Shown piece by piece: positions 17,591-26,735 of a DNA stretch of 64,000 nt; position 1 is the stretch's first letter; every line of letters starts with the position of its first letter. The notes below the pieces were generated by a model. It was not told the DNA's origin. It did no database searches and worked only from the letters and a program-made list of their open reading frames with translations. A program made the translations under genes and the position numbers. The stretch is from Terriglobia bacterium (GTDB lineage Bacteria; Acidobacteriota; Terriglobia; Bryobacterales; UBA6623). The stretch covers positions 117,400 through 181,399 of the forward strand of contig VXMF01000055.1 in assembly GCA_009841225.1 (NCBI GenBank). The letters are read 5' to 3'.

Positions 17591-18487
17591 ATGTCGGAAA
17601 ATCTTACGAGGAAGCCTGATTCGGGTGCCTCCGATCATCCGCCGATCCACTCAGACGAGTCTCCTCCCATGACGAATACCAACCATGACGCCGACACGAA
17701 CCCTTCGCAGATGGTGACACTCGAGCGGAGAGGGAATGGCGTCGCCCTGCTGACGCTCAATCGTCCCCCGCTGAATCTGTTCACTCTGGAAATGACCCGG
17801 GTCTTCGACAAGCGGTTGCATGAGATCAAGGAGGACTCCTCCATACGAAGCGTCGTCCTGACCGGTGCCGGGGAACGTGCATTCGGTGCGGGATCCGATA
17901 TCAAGGAGTTTCCGGACTACTTCGAAGCCGGAACGGTGATTGAGACAAAGCTTCGGTACGAAAACGACGTATACAACCGCCTCGAGGATCTGCCGCAAGC
18001 CACCGTGGCGGCGATGCGAGGTGCCGCGCTCGGTGGCGGCTTGGAACTGGCGCTGTGCTGCGATTTTCGGGTAGGCTCCGAAGATATGAAGCTCGGGCTA
18101 CCCGAGGTCAAGCTAGGCGTCTATCCGGGCGCCGGCGGCCTCATTCGGCTGCCGCGCCTTATCGGCGAATCCCGCGCCAAGGAAGTGATGTTCCTCGGCA
18201 ACCTCATTTCCGCCGAGCAGGCCCTGAGCTGGGGCATCCTCAACCGCGTGACGCCGAAGGAAGAAGTGCTCGGCACGGCGATCGGCTTTGCGGCCGAGCT
18301 GGCAAAGCGACCAGCCAAGGCCATTCAGATCATGAAGAGGGGCATTCGCGAGCTCGGGAACAAGCCGCGAGACGAGGCTGTCGAAGCCAGCCTTGTCCTG
18401 AGCGAAGAGGTTTTCGCCACCGAGGACGCCAAGGAAGGCGTCGATGCCTTCTTCGGCAAGAGAGAGGCTGAGTACAAGCATCGCTAG
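17591..18487 (+). CDS. Enoyl-CoA hydratase/isomerase family protein
   Basis: A crotonase-fold enzyme of 298 residues from the first ATG. The oxyanion-hole segments are FGAGSDIKEF and RGAALGGGLELALCCDF. Both hydratase-type glutamates are present, E152 in GGGLEL and E172 in GLPEVKLG, so hydration of an enoyl-CoA is plausible. The first ~40 residues are unconserved and no start (17591, 17669, 17711) has a good ribosome site; true translation may begin at 17669. A CoA-transferase remnant follows within 40 nt, suggesting the pair was once an acyl-CoA catabolic unit. Confidence 0.9.
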   Translation: MSENLTRKPDSGASDHPPIHSDESPPMTNTNHDADTNPSQMVTLERRGNGVALLTLNRPPLNLFTLEMTRVFDKRLHEIKEDSSIRSVVLTGAGERAFGAGSDIKEFPDYFEAGTVIETKLRYENDVYNRLEDLPQATVAAMRGAALGGGLELALCCDFRVGSEDMKLGLPEVKLGVYPGAGGLIRLPRLIGESRAKEVMFLGNLISAEQALSWGILNRVTPKEEVLGTAIGFAAELAKRPAKAIQIMKRGIRELGNKPRDEAVEASLVLSEEVFATEDAKEGVDAFFGKREAEYKHR

Positions 18488-18522
18488 AGGAAAAAACGGA
18501 CGACGCGATGCTACTTTACGGC

Positions 18523-18684
18523 ATGAGGGTTATCAGTTTCTGCCACTATCTGCGCGGGCCGGCAGCTACCAGAAAGGAAATGACGCTCAAGGTGGATCTC
18601 GCTGAGTGGCTTTCGCGAAATGACCGTTGCCCACGACTCTGGGACGGTCACCGCTGTTCTCCAAGAAGACCTTCCAACTGCTGA
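18523..18684 (+). pseudogene. N-terminal remnant of a CaiB/BaiF family III CoA-transferase
   Basis: The ATG at 18523 begins MRVISFCHYLRGPAAT, matching the start of family III CoA-transferases (V.SFCHYL.GPAAT, normally followed by .YLADMGADVIK). After residue 16 the similarity stops and a TGA follows at 18682. The rest of the ~400-residue enzyme is missing, so this is a truncated relic downstream of the enoyl-CoA hydratase. The match is from memory. Confidence 0.6.
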
Positions 18685-18852
18685 GGGCGAATGGCAGACG
18701 ATCCGCAGGTCGGGCAGTGGGGCCGCTGCGTTGACCCGGAAATCGGCGCCGCCGAGAAAGGTAGTGTCGGAGCGTTCAAGTTGAGCGCTGCTACGGACTT
18801 CGATCCTCTCGGCGATGCCTTCCAGGGAACGACCCGTCGTGGTGCCTCTGGT
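18685..18852. other. Intergenic region after the CoA-transferase remnant
   Basis: No gene supported. A long plus-strand frame starting at 18691 is the shadow of the minus-strand esterase. No further CoA-transferase sequence could be recognised in either strand. Confidence 0.35.
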
Positions 18853-19764
18853 CTAATCCGACGGCTTGTCCGAGACCGACGGCTCGAGCCACCCGAGCGA
18901 GACGAAGAATTCGTCCATGCGGCGGACTGTGTTGGTGTAGGCCGAGCCGTCCCCGCGGCCGTAGTTGAAGAACCCGTGGATTTCGCCCTCGTAGCCGACC
19001 AACTCGCATCGGCTGCCGACGGATTTGACCTTCTCGGTGAAGAGCTCGGCCGTCCTATACAGGACAGTCGTATCAGCCTTCCCGTGAAAGATGATTGCCG
19101 GCGGGAATCCGGACTTTATGTGATGGTATGGCGAGATCGACTCCGGTTCGACACCCGCCCGCTCGGCTCGAGAGGCGATCTGTTCCTTGTCCAATTCAAA
19201 TTTTCCCGGCACGCTGGCCAGCACCATTCCGGGATTGAACAGTGCCAGCGCGTCGGGCTTCGAACTGATCGACTTGTCGCCGGCCGGATCATCGTGGTCA
19301 GGCAGGGTAGCCGTCGATGCGGCCAAGTGTCCGCCGGCCGAGCCCCCACCGGCGGCGAGGCGGTTCGGATCGATCCCGAGCCGCTTGGCGTTGGCGCGGG
19401 CCCACCTGATCGCGGACTTTGCGTCCTGCACGCACTTGTGGCCTTTGACGCCGTGACGGTTGAGAACGCGATAGTCCGCCGCCATTGCCACCATGCCGCG
19501 AGCCGCAAGGTGCTTGGCTTGATGTCGAAACTGTCCCGGAGTGCCTTGACGCCAGCCGCCGCCAAAGAAGAACACGATCGCCGGACGGCTGTCGGACGCC
19601 TTGTGCCCGTCCGGTTCGAAGATCCAGATCTTGAGATCGGTTCCTTCGACGGACTTATACGTTTCCACCCGGGCCTCGGGCATGTGCGGCGGATAGTTCG
19701 ATTGCTGCTGCGCGACAGCAATCGAAGAGAGAACTGTCGCGGCGAGCAAGGTGCGGTAAAGCAT
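18853..19764 (-). CDS. Secreted alpha/beta-hydrolase esterase (HSL/BD-FAE type)
   Basis: A 303-residue carboxylesterase-like protein with a signal peptide ending near AVAQQ. The oxyanion motif FFFGGGW (GGG 68-70) stands where HGGG is usual, the nucleophile is S142 in GGGSAGG, and D231 in HGKADTT and H263 in EIHGFF complete the triad. Family members remove acyl groups from carbohydrates, fitting the neighbouring sulfatases and BNR protein. Shine-Dalgarno AAGGAG lies 7 nt before the ATG. Replacement of the usual His in HGGG by Phe is a small oddity. Confidence 0.88.
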   Translation of the reverse strand: MLYRTLLAATVLSSIAVAQQQSNYPPHMPEARVETYKSVEGTDLKIWIFEPDGHKASDSRPAIVFFFGGGWRQGTPGQFRHQAKHLAARGMVAMAADYRVLNRHGVKGHKCVQDAKSAIRWARANAKRLGIDPNRLAAGGGSAGGHLAASTATLPDHDDPAGDKSISSKPDALALFNPGMVLASVPGKFELDKEQIASRAERAGVEPESISPYHHIKSGFPPAIIFHGKADTTVLYRTAELFTEKVKSVGSRCELVGYEGEIHGFFNYGRGDGSAYTNTVRRMDEFFVSLGWLEPSVSDKPSD

Positions 19765-19966
19765 GGGCGGCTCCTTAGGCGCGGTGTCGTTTCAAGCGCC
19801 GCGCAAATTATAACCTTCAGGACTGGCCGACCCGCGACAGCAGGCACCAACAGTGCGTGGAGTCTTGGCCTCGAACAGTGGGTTTCCGAGCGCTGTTCTG
19901 AGGGTGCAGCTTCGATTCATCTGTTGGGGTGCTCTCGCGCTCGCACGCATATCGACCTCAAGCGAG

Positions 19967-21406
19967 TCATGGCTCGGGGATCGGCGCACCTGGGGCGATG
20001 TCTTCGCCTTCCCAGTTCACTTTGCCGTCATCGTAGAGCAGGACCCGGGCGGCGCTGCCCGGAACCGGCCTCGAGTTGATTTGGGGAAGCCAGCGGCGGT
20101 GCTCACGGATGACACTTGCGTACTTGCTTTGTCCGGCAAGGTTTGTCCACTCGTGGGGATCGTCGCGCATGTCGTAGAGCTCCTCGGAGCCGTCCGCGTA
20201 GGTGATGTAGCGCCAATTCTCGCTCCGGACTCCGTGATTGTCGTGGTTGTGAGTGGTGATCGCGGGCCGCGTGCGAGGGGCCGTGGCGTCGTTTAGTTGG
20301 GAAACGAGGCTGATCCCTTCGAGGCCCCCCTTCTCGGGTAGCCCTGCCAACTCAACGAGCGTCGGGTAAATATCGAGCAGCTCAGCGGGCTTGTTGGTGA
20401 CGGCACCCTTGGAGATGCCGGGGCCAGCGAAGATCAGGGGCACTCGAGCGGAGCGGTCCCACAGGGTGTTCTTTCCGGTGATGAGCTTCTCCCCGAGGTG
20501 CCAGCCGTGATCGGACCAAAGCACGACGATCGTGCTGTGCGCCTTGCCGGTCGCCTCGAGTGCGCCGAGCACTCGACCCACCTGGCTGTCGACGAAGCTG
20601 ATCGTAGCCAAGTAGGAACGGACGAGGTTCTTCCACTGGTTGAATCGTTCGAGGGTCTTGAGCCTCGGCTCGGGCAGCTTCCAGTGCAGAAACCAGGAGA
20701 AATGCGGCGTGTCGTCCCGGTCGTCGCGCCGAATCGGCGGCATGCGGAGCGTGTCCTCCGGGTAGAGGTCGAACCATTCTTGTGTCGCGTAGCACGGCAC
20801 GTGTGGCAGTGAGAAGCCAGCCGCTAGGAAGAAAGGCTCGCGAGGAACGCCTTCGAGTTGCTCGATCGCCCAACTCGCAACCTTCCAATCCCCTTTGTCC
20901 TCATCGCGGTGCGGGAAGACACCCCAGTCCAGCCGGTGGCCCGGAGGGGTGAGCTTCTTCTCCGGGCGCACACCGACCCCGGCCCGCGGGCCGATGAAGT
21001 CCCACTCATCTCCTTCGCGGCCGTAACGCCCGTGGAAGATCTTGCCTGCAGCGTAGGTCCGGTAACCATTCTGCGCGAAGTACTGGGGGAGTGTGACCAC
21101 GTCACGCAGCGACTCCACCTCGCGGAACCAGGGGCGAAGCCCGTACACGCCAGTCGTCGAGGGGCGCAGGCCTGTCATGAGGCTGGTGCGGGAAGGATTG
21201 CAGAGCGGCGACTGGGTATGGGCATTGGCGAACGTCGTGCCCCGGGCGGCCAAGCGGTCCATCGCCGGCGTCTTGACCTGCGGGTGGCCTTGGAGCGGGC
21301 CGACCCAGTCGTTGAGGTCGTCGATCGCCAAGAAAAGGACGTTTGGTTGTGCGGCTGCGTGAGGCGCGAGCAGAATCGCGGCGACGACAAGGGTAGCCCG
21401 AGTCAT
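19967..21406 (-). CDS. Secreted sulfatase, iduronate-2-sulfatase-like
   Basis: A 479-residue sulfatase. The formylglycine motif CNPSRTSLMTGL has its cysteine at 69. LFLAIDDLNDW, YAAGKIFHG and LWSDHGWHLGEK match the iduronate-2-sulfatase-like branch, where FLAIDDLNDW and HGWHLGE are characteristic. The signal peptide MTRATLVVAAILLAPHAAAQ fixes the start. Glycosaminoglycan-like substrates are an inference. It lies upstream of the esterase on the same strand, 202 bases away. Confidence 0.92.
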   Translation of the reverse strand: MTRATLVVAAILLAPHAAAQPNVLFLAIDDLNDWVGPLQGHPQVKTPAMDRLAARGTTFANAHTQSPLCNPSRTSLMTGLRPSTTGVYGLRPWFREVESLRDVVTLPQYFAQNGYRTYAAGKIFHGRYGREGDEWDFIGPRAGVGVRPEKKLTPPGHRLDWGVFPHRDEDKGDWKVASWAIEQLEGVPREPFFLAAGFSLPHVPCYATQEWFDLYPEDTLRMPPIRRDDRDDTPHFSWFLHWKLPEPRLKTLERFNQWKNLVRSYLATISFVDSQVGRVLGALEATGKAHSTIVVLWSDHGWHLGEKLITGKNTLWDRSARVPLIFAGPGISKGAVTNKPAELLDIYPTLVELAGLPEKGGLEGISLVSQLNDATAPRTRPAITTHNHDNHGVRSENWRYITYADGSEELYDMRDDPHEWTNLAGQSKYASVIREHRRWLPQINSRPVPGSAARVLLYDDGKVNWEGEDIAPGAPIPEP

Positions 21407-21852
21407 TTGCCGCGTACCGTAGCACAGATGGCTTAAGCGAAATCTCCGGCCCGTGCGGGGTGGCCGGAAATCTCAGGACCGCTTCTCGAATGGAAAGTTC
21501 AGCCACCGGGCTCGGGCCTCGGGCAACCCCGCTGCGTGTGTTGGCTTCCGGTTCGTGGCCCTGATCGCGCCCTGCTGGACTTCAGGGTCTGGCACGGCTA
21601 TGGCCGCATCGAGAATCCCCAAGAATCCTGGGTTACTCAAGGGCAACGATCGCTGAGAGCGCTGCGTCCCAGCCAATCCGAGTGAGTGTGGAGTCTGGAC
21701 GTCTACGCCAAGACCGGGCCTGCCGGACGCGCTCAAACACCGGCCCTGTTCGAATCGCCGTTGAGGGCTGCTCAGACGAGTACCACTCCGAAGTGAATCG
21801 CAGCCAATGGGAGTCAGCCAGTCGGCTCGATTGCCGCAACTTGCCGAAAAAA
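21407..21852. other. Intergenic region between sulfatase and tRNA-Gly
   Basis: About 450 bases. Small frames exist on both strands (for example 21473-21736 minus) but none has conserved features. No insertion sequence or integrase remnant is recognised. Confidence 0.4.
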
Positions 21853-21927
21853 TGGAGCGGGAGACGGGGATCGAACCCGCGACATTCAGCTTGGGAAGCT
21901 GACGTTCTACCTCTGAACTACTCCCGC
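21853..21927 (-). tRNA. tRNA-Gly (anticodon CCC)
   Basis: Read on the minus strand this is a complete cloverleaf: acceptor GCGGGAG pairs with CTCCCGC, D-arm GTTC/GAAC, anticodon stem TCAGC/GCTGA around loop TTCCCAA (anticodon CCC), and a T-arm with TTCGATC. CCA is encoded (21853-21855) and is followed by six T residues that may help termination. TAGGAT 11 nt before the 5' end may be its -10 box. Confidence 0.95.
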
Positions 21928-22188
21928 TCGACGATCTGATCCTAACACAAGGGCCTCCAAGACGAACCGGGTTTACCTAGGAGGCTCGCCTACGGTTCGG
22001 TGCCAAGAATGTTTCGATTCGGCCGTCGATCCGGTTAACCTCACGCCAATTTCTTGGCCAGGCTTGTCTGAGTGATCGGAGGGCACAAGGCTGTGGCGCC
22101 GTTCGATGGTACGATTTCACCGGATCGGTCGATCGGGGCAGCAGTCACTGGGAAGACTGAGGCATGATCGCCGGCTTAGGAGGACCCC

Positions 22189-23466
22189 ATGAAACTCTTG
22201 ATCGTCTCGGCAGCCGTCCTGCTCGTTCTAGTGCCCTGCGCCTGGGCGACAGACGCTCTGAAGACCGCAACGCCCGAGCAAGTCGGCCTTTCGGCTGAGC
22301 GCCTGGCTCGCATAGACCAGGCGATGGAGGGTCATGTCGATGAAGGCCATTTTTCCGGGGCCATCGGCATGATCGTTCGCCGTGGCAAGATCGGGTACTT
22401 CAAGACCTGGGGCGACATGGACAAAGAATCCGGCACTGAGATGTCCGAGGACGCCATCTTCCGGATGTATTCGATGACCAAGGCGGTCACAGGTGTCGCG
22501 GCGATGATTCTCTATGAGCACGGCCACTTCGCGCTCACCGATCCGATCTCGAACTATCTGCCCGAGTTCAAGACCATGCGCGTAGCGATCGACGAGGCCG
22601 GCCCGGTGGCCGGCCGGCGAAAATCCTACACAGTGCCCGCCGACCGTCAGATCACGGTTCGCGACTTGTTCATGCACACAGCCGGGCTGAGCTACCCAGG
22701 CCCCATCGCGCCGGATGGGGAAAGGTACTTCGCCAAGACCGGTGTCAGCCAGGCGACGACTCTCGAAGAGATGGTCAAGCGCATCGCGAAGGCTCCCCTG
22801 GTCCAGCAGCCGGGAACGACCTGGCAATACGGGTACTCGACCGATGTTCTTGCAAGGTACGTCGAAGCAGTCTCCGGGATGCCGATCGACGAGTTCTTTC
22901 GTAAGAACATCTTCGAGCCACTCGGAATGAGTGACACGGGCTATTACGTCCCCGAGAAGAAATGGGACCGCTTCACCGTCCTGTACACGCTCAACGACGG
23001 CAAGAAGACTGTGCGCCGCTCAACCGCCGCGGCTCAGGACAGCTACAAGCAACCGACGACGAAGCTTGGCGGTGGCTCGGGGCTCGTATCGACGACGAAG
23101 GATTACGCCCGCTTCTGCCAAATGCTGGCGAACGACGGCGAGTTGAACGGTGTCAGGATCCTGAGCCGAAAGTCTGTGGAGCTAATGCGAGCCGATCACA
23201 TGCCCGTCGACATGTCCCGAGCGGGAGGGACTTCACTGGCCGGTTGGGGCTTCGGCCTGACGTTTGCGGTGAGTCGCGGCCCCGGGCAGACGGGCATCAT
23301 CGGCACGAAGGGCGAGTATCGCTGGGGAGGGGCCGCCGGGACGCGCTTCTGGATCGACCCAAAGGAAGAGATGGTCACGATCTTTATGGTGCAGATCCTT
23401 CCGTACCGCGGACTGTCATACGGGCAAGAGTTCAAGCGGCTCGCTTATCAGGCGATCGTGGACTAG
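22189..23466 (+). CDS. Secreted serine hydrolase, class C beta-lactamase/esterase family
   Basis: A 425-residue beta-lactamase-superfamily (PF00144) protein. The catalytic SxxK is S95-M-T-K98, and Y216-S-T stands in the YxN/YSN position. A WGGAAGT segment near the end replaces the KTG-type box. The signal peptide ends near AWATDA. These proteins are usually esterases or D-aminopeptidases rather than antibiotic-degrading enzymes. A strong Shine-Dalgarno (TAGGAGGA) lies 5-6 nt before the ATG. It is transcribed divergently from tRNA-Gly. Confidence 0.9.
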   Translation: MKLLIVSAAVLLVLVPCAWATDALKTATPEQVGLSAERLARIDQAMEGHVDEGHFSGAIGMIVRRGKIGYFKTWGDMDKESGTEMSEDAIFRMYSMTKAVTGVAAMILYEHGHFALTDPISNYLPEFKTMRVAIDEAGPVAGRRKSYTVPADRQITVRDLFMHTAGLSYPGPIAPDGERYFAKTGVSQATTLEEMVKRIAKAPLVQQPGTTWQYGYSTDVLARYVEAVSGMPIDEFFRKNIFEPLGMSDTGYYVPEKKWDRFTVLYTLNDGKKTVRRSTAAAQDSYKQPTTKLGGGSGLVSTTKDYARFCQMLANDGELNGVRILSRKSVELMRADHMPVDMSRAGGTSLAGWGFGLTFAVSRGPGQTGIIGTKGEYRWGGAAGTRFWIDPKEEMVTIFMVQILPYRGLSYGQEFKRLAYQAIVD

Positions 23467-23650
23467 CGGCATCCGCTGTCGAGCGGGAGGGCCAAAGACT
23501 CGAGGATCGTAACGACCGGGGCCTGCGATATCGGCTTTGGCGGGTTCGCCCAGACGGTGCCGCTTCGGGTCGCGCCGCCTTCAACTCCGTATGTGCCTCT
23601 CGCATTAGGTTCGGGAAGGCTCTCTAACAGCATTCCGGATTCGATTGACG

Positions 23651-25084
23651 TTAGCGGTCAGTCTCCTTGATGCGCATTACGATTTTTCGTCCCGCCGACG
23701 TGAGTCGATAGCGCTGATTCCGGCTGCGCGGTTTGTCTGGGACGGTCATCTCGATCAAGCCCGCCCGCAGGGCTGGCAGCAGGTAAGCCCTGCTGAAATG
23801 GCCCCGGTGCTTCAGTCCGACCGCTGCCTGAAGTTGCTCCCTGGTCATCGCCCCAACCACGACGCTCAGAAGCCGGACTTGGTCGGTAACATGGACGGTG
23901 ACTTGGTCGGCGACTTGGCCGGTGATCGGCGTGGTCGTAGGTGCTCCAGTCGCTTCCCGCACTTCAGGAGTTGGCCAAAATCTTGCCGTAAAGAATCCAT
24001 TGACCTCAAACTCAGGATCCGGGCAGCGCAAATCCCTGGATTCGTTTCTGATGCGCAGGATACCGGTGCCTGCCTTCTCGATGAAGGCTATCCGGTGAAG
24101 CAAGTCGGCAATCAACGAGTTCCTGCGGACACTCCTTCCGCCCAGATCGGCGACCGACAAGTTTCCCGGCAAGCCTCCGGGACTCACTATTTCCATGCGA
24201 TTTGCATAGATCTCAACGAAGACGTTGGCCCCTTCGACAAACCAGTCTCGGTGCATCACGGCGTTCGTAATCGCCTCGCGCACGGCCTTGACCGGATACT
24301 CAGGAACGTCCTCGCGCTGGAGCCCCTCAATGCGATAGGCGGTGCGGGTATTGCGTTCGACGAAACGCATAGCTTCCTCGATGTCAGCCACGATCCCGCC
24401 ATCAAAGTCCTTCCGGTCCAGAATGTGCACTTTGTCCGTGCCTCGGGCCAGCAGGCAAGTGATGTAGGCCTGGGGAAAGAAGCGTCGCGCGTTCTTGGCG
24501 AAGAAGAGTACGCCACCGTTTCGAAAGAGGAGTTCGCCGTTCGCCCTTTCCGCCGCCTCGATGTTGACCAGCACGTCCTCGACCCGGGCCTCGCTGGCAA
24601 TGCCAGAACGGCGGAGCCATGTATTGAACTTTTCGAGGTCGAAATCCTCCGGGTAAACGAATTGTGGGCACGGCGCCAGATCGAATCGGACAGCGCCCTC
24701 GCTTTGGAACCGGTCGCGGATTTCGGCGCGAGTCAGCTTCTGAGTGACGGCCCCCTGACGGGAGAAGAAGCCCTCGCTGCACTGCACCGGCTTGGAATCG
24801 CTCTCCTTGACATGGACGGCAATCACATCACCGACAGGATGAAGTCGAATCCGTACCGGAGGGTCACAGTTCCGAGCAATGTCCTGAATGCGCGCCCGCA
24901 GAGTATTCGAGTCCCGCATGCCGACAACAGTGCCATCGTCCCGAACGCCTAGGAGGATCTTGCCACCGACGGTGTTGGCCATCCCTACCAGTTCCCGTGC
25001 AAACGAAGGCGACAAGCCTTCTTTGAACTCAAGCGTTGTTCCTTCACCCTCTTGGAGCAAGATGCTGAGGTCGGCCGCAGTCAT
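23651..25084 (-). CDS. AlbA_2/Schlafen-like regulator with HATPase_c_4 domain
   Basis: A 477-residue protein of the COG2865 group. N-terminal AlbA_2 domain: LEFKEG, ANTVGGKILLGV and VGMRDSN within ~70 residues. Middle GHKL-type ATPase domain (HATPase_c_4): AVREAITNAVMHRDW, EIVSPGGLPG and EKAGTGILRI. The C-terminus has a low-complexity stretch, TGQVADQVTVHVTDQV, then a winged-helix region ending RYRLTSAGRKI. Such proteins are transcription regulators or stress and defence-associated factors; the role here is unknown. No toxin or nuclease partner is adjacent. Confidence 0.85.
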   Translation of the reverse strand: MTAADLSILLQEGEGTTLEFKEGLSPSFARELVGMANTVGGKILLGVRDDGTVVGMRDSNTLRARIQDIARNCDPPVRIRLHPVGDVIAVHVKESDSKPVQCSEGFFSRQGAVTQKLTRAEIRDRFQSEGAVRFDLAPCPQFVYPEDFDLEKFNTWLRRSGIASEARVEDVLVNIEAAERANGELLFRNGGVLFFAKNARRFFPQAYITCLLARGTDKVHILDRKDFDGGIVADIEEAMRFVERNTRTAYRIEGLQREDVPEYPVKAVREAITNAVMHRDWFVEGANVFVEIYANRMEIVSPGGLPGNLSVADLGGRSVRRNSLIADLLHRIAFIEKAGTGILRIRNESRDLRCPDPEFEVNGFFTARFWPTPEVREATGAPTTTPITGQVADQVTVHVTDQVRLLSVVVGAMTREQLQAAVGLKHRGHFSRAYLLPALRAGLIEMTVPDKPRSRNQRYRLTSAGRKIVMRIKETDR

Positions 25085-25465
25085 TCACATGTGTCAGGGC
25101 CCTTAACGAACGACTCGCCAGAGGGCCCGTTCCAATCGCGTCTCTCAGTAAATCAGTCTATTCCAGCAGCGCATCCGGTCATCCCGCTCAGCACTAGTCC
25201 GATAAGGACGGACCTCTCCCGAATGGGGTGTGAAGCGTGGAGTCACAAGGAAATGAGCTCGATTTGGCTAGGGTGACCAAACGGCCACCGGTCCGGTTAG
25301 CCGATTCTCGTCATTGCAGAGGGCTGCGCTTAGTCCTCGTCGCGGAATGCAACATAATGAATCGACTCGCTAGGCTCGTGGCGCTGCGCTATCGGTTCCT
25401 GACGGTTTCCTCGCACTTCCCCGGCGAGACTCCCACGGATCGTCGCAGGCGTGGAGAGTGACACG
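25085..25465. other. Divergent intergenic region
   Basis: About 380 bases between the AlbA_2 regulator and the PepSY-like pair. CACATGTG (25086-25093), a palindrome next to the regulator start, could be an operator. No gene is recognised. Confidence 0.35.
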
Positions 25466-26053
25466 ATGTACCGCTGGATCAAGAAGCTGCACATCTACTC
25501 CGGTCTGTTGAGCTATGTCGGATTCACCGTCTGGGGGATCGTCGGGATCTGGGCGAGCTTCGCGCCGGCACCAGCCGAGCGGCCCCGCCGGGAACCGGAG
25601 GTTCGCACCGTCGCGTTCCAGGTGGACGGCGGGGCCACAGATCAGGAAATCACCGATGCCATGATCGTCGCTTCCGGCTTGCCTTTCATCCAGCCCGGCC
25701 GCAAGCCGAACCGTGACAATGACGGCCGGCTCCAAGTGCGCTACCTCACCCCCAACGGCACCCGCCGGATCTTGTTGCTCGAACGGGAGAACTTGCTCCG
25801 CATCGAACGGACGCCCAGCCCCCTAGGCGGGTTCTTGAACCTGATGCACATGCAGACTTTCCGGATCCACAATCCCGGCTGGGAGGTACATCTGTGGGGG
25901 GCGTACAACCAGTTCTCGATGTGGGCAGTGATCTTCATGACGGTCTCAGGTCTCTATATGTGGCTCGCAACGCGCCCTCGGATGGCGTGGGCCCTGTGGA
26001 CGCTCGGACTATGCGCGGTCTTGACTCTGGCCCTATACGCAGCCTTGCGGTGA
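25466..26053 (+). CDS. PepSY-associated membrane protein, first of a pair
   Basis: A 195-residue protein starting MYRWIKKLHIYSGL, typical of PepSY_TM-like proteins. It has one N-terminal transmembrane helix, an extracytoplasmic domain of ~110 residues, a LMHMQTFRIHNPGW segment and two C-terminal helices. The ATG at 25466 follows GGAGAGTG by 6 nt, preferred over a GTG at 25451. PepSY-associated membrane proteins are often linked to iron or haem reduction or to protease inhibition; the role here is unknown. Its homologue starts 4 nt downstream. Confidence 0.8.
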   Translation: MYRWIKKLHIYSGLLSYVGFTVWGIVGIWASFAPAPAERPRREPEVRTVAFQVDGGATDQEITDAMIVASGLPFIQPGRKPNRDNDGRLQVRYLTPNGTRRILLLERENLLRIERTPSPLGGFLNLMHMQTFRIHNPGWEVHLWGAYNQFSMWAVIFMTVSGLYMWLATRPRMAWALWTLGLCAVLTLALYAALR

Positions 26054-26057
26054 ACCC

Positions 26058-26639
26058 ATGTATCGCCTGATTCGAAACATTCATCTGACACTCGGGCTAG
26101 CGTTCGCCCTAGCGCTCGCCGTCTACCTGGTCAGCTCTGTCAGGCTCGCCCACCGCTCGTGGTTCAAGCCGCAACCGACCGTCTCAGAGAAGAGTGTCGC
26201 CGTTGACCCGCGCGACGCGGCGACTCCTCGAGCTCTGGGGCTACACCTGATCGAGGAGCACGGATTTCGCGGGGAGATCGTTCGAATCCAGCCCTCGGAC
26301 GAGGGCAGCTTCGCCTTTACGATCCGTCGACTCGGGACAGGCTACCAAGTTCGATATCAGCGCGGCGCTCGGGAAGCGCACGTCAAGGAGACGAGATTAG
26401 CCTTTATCGGCATGTTGCAAAGCATGCACTTCTCGTATGGCTTCTGGCACGAAATGGGACTGATTAACATCTGGGGGGCCGTGCTGCTGTTGACCTCGAT
26501 CGCGTTGCTGGCGATCGGTGCCAGCGGGATCTATCTCTGGTTCGAGACTCACGACGAACGCAAGGTCGGTTCAGTGTTGCTCACGTCCGCCCTGGTGTTC
26601 GGTTTGGGCTTGCTGGTGCTCGTTCGGATTCAAGGCTAG
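26058..26639 (+). CDS. PepSY-associated membrane protein, second of a pair
   Basis: A 193-residue paralogue of the preceding protein: it starts MYRLIRNIHLTLGL, has the same helix-loop-helix-helix layout and a matching LQSMHFSYGFW segment where the first has LMHMQTFRIH. It begins 4 nt after the first gene's stop, so translational coupling is likely and the two may form a heterodimer. Histidines in NIH and SMH are retained in both and could bind haem or metal (inference). Confidence 0.8.
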   Translation: MYRLIRNIHLTLGLAFALALAVYLVSSVRLAHRSWFKPQPTVSEKSVAVDPRDAATPRALGLHLIEEHGFRGEIVRIQPSDEGSFAFTIRRLGTGYQVRYQRGAREAHVKETRLAFIGMLQSMHFSYGFWHEMGLINIWGAVLLLTSIALLAIGASGIYLWFETHDERKVGSVLLTSALVFGLGLLVLVRIQG

Positions 26640-26720
26640 ACCGCGGCCGCCCTCCACAGCGACCGAGTGCAAAGCTGCCCGCTGCGGGTCGTTGAGATTT
26701 CATCGATGTGTTCTTGACGC

Positions 26721-26726
26721 TATGCT
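26721..26726 (+). promoter_or_regulatory. Candidate -10 box (TATGCT) of the penicillin acylase gene
   Basis: TATGCT ends 9 nt before the ATG at 26736. No Shine-Dalgarno is present, so transcription may start at or next to the start codon. No clear -35 hexamer is seen. Confidence 0.35.
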
Positions 26727-26735
26727 AAGCGCCGT

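Noticed and set aside
18691..20079. A 462-residue plus-strand open frame
   Set aside because: It is the complementary shadow of the esterase at 18853-19764, which has a signal peptide, catalytic triad and strong Shine-Dalgarno.
21473..21736. A minus-strand 87-residue frame
   Set aside because: No family motif, signal or ribosome site; probably chance in GC-rich intergenic DNA.
23645..24952. A 435-residue plus-strand open frame
   Set aside because: It mirrors the AlbA_2/HATPase gene on the minus strand, which has clear domain motifs.
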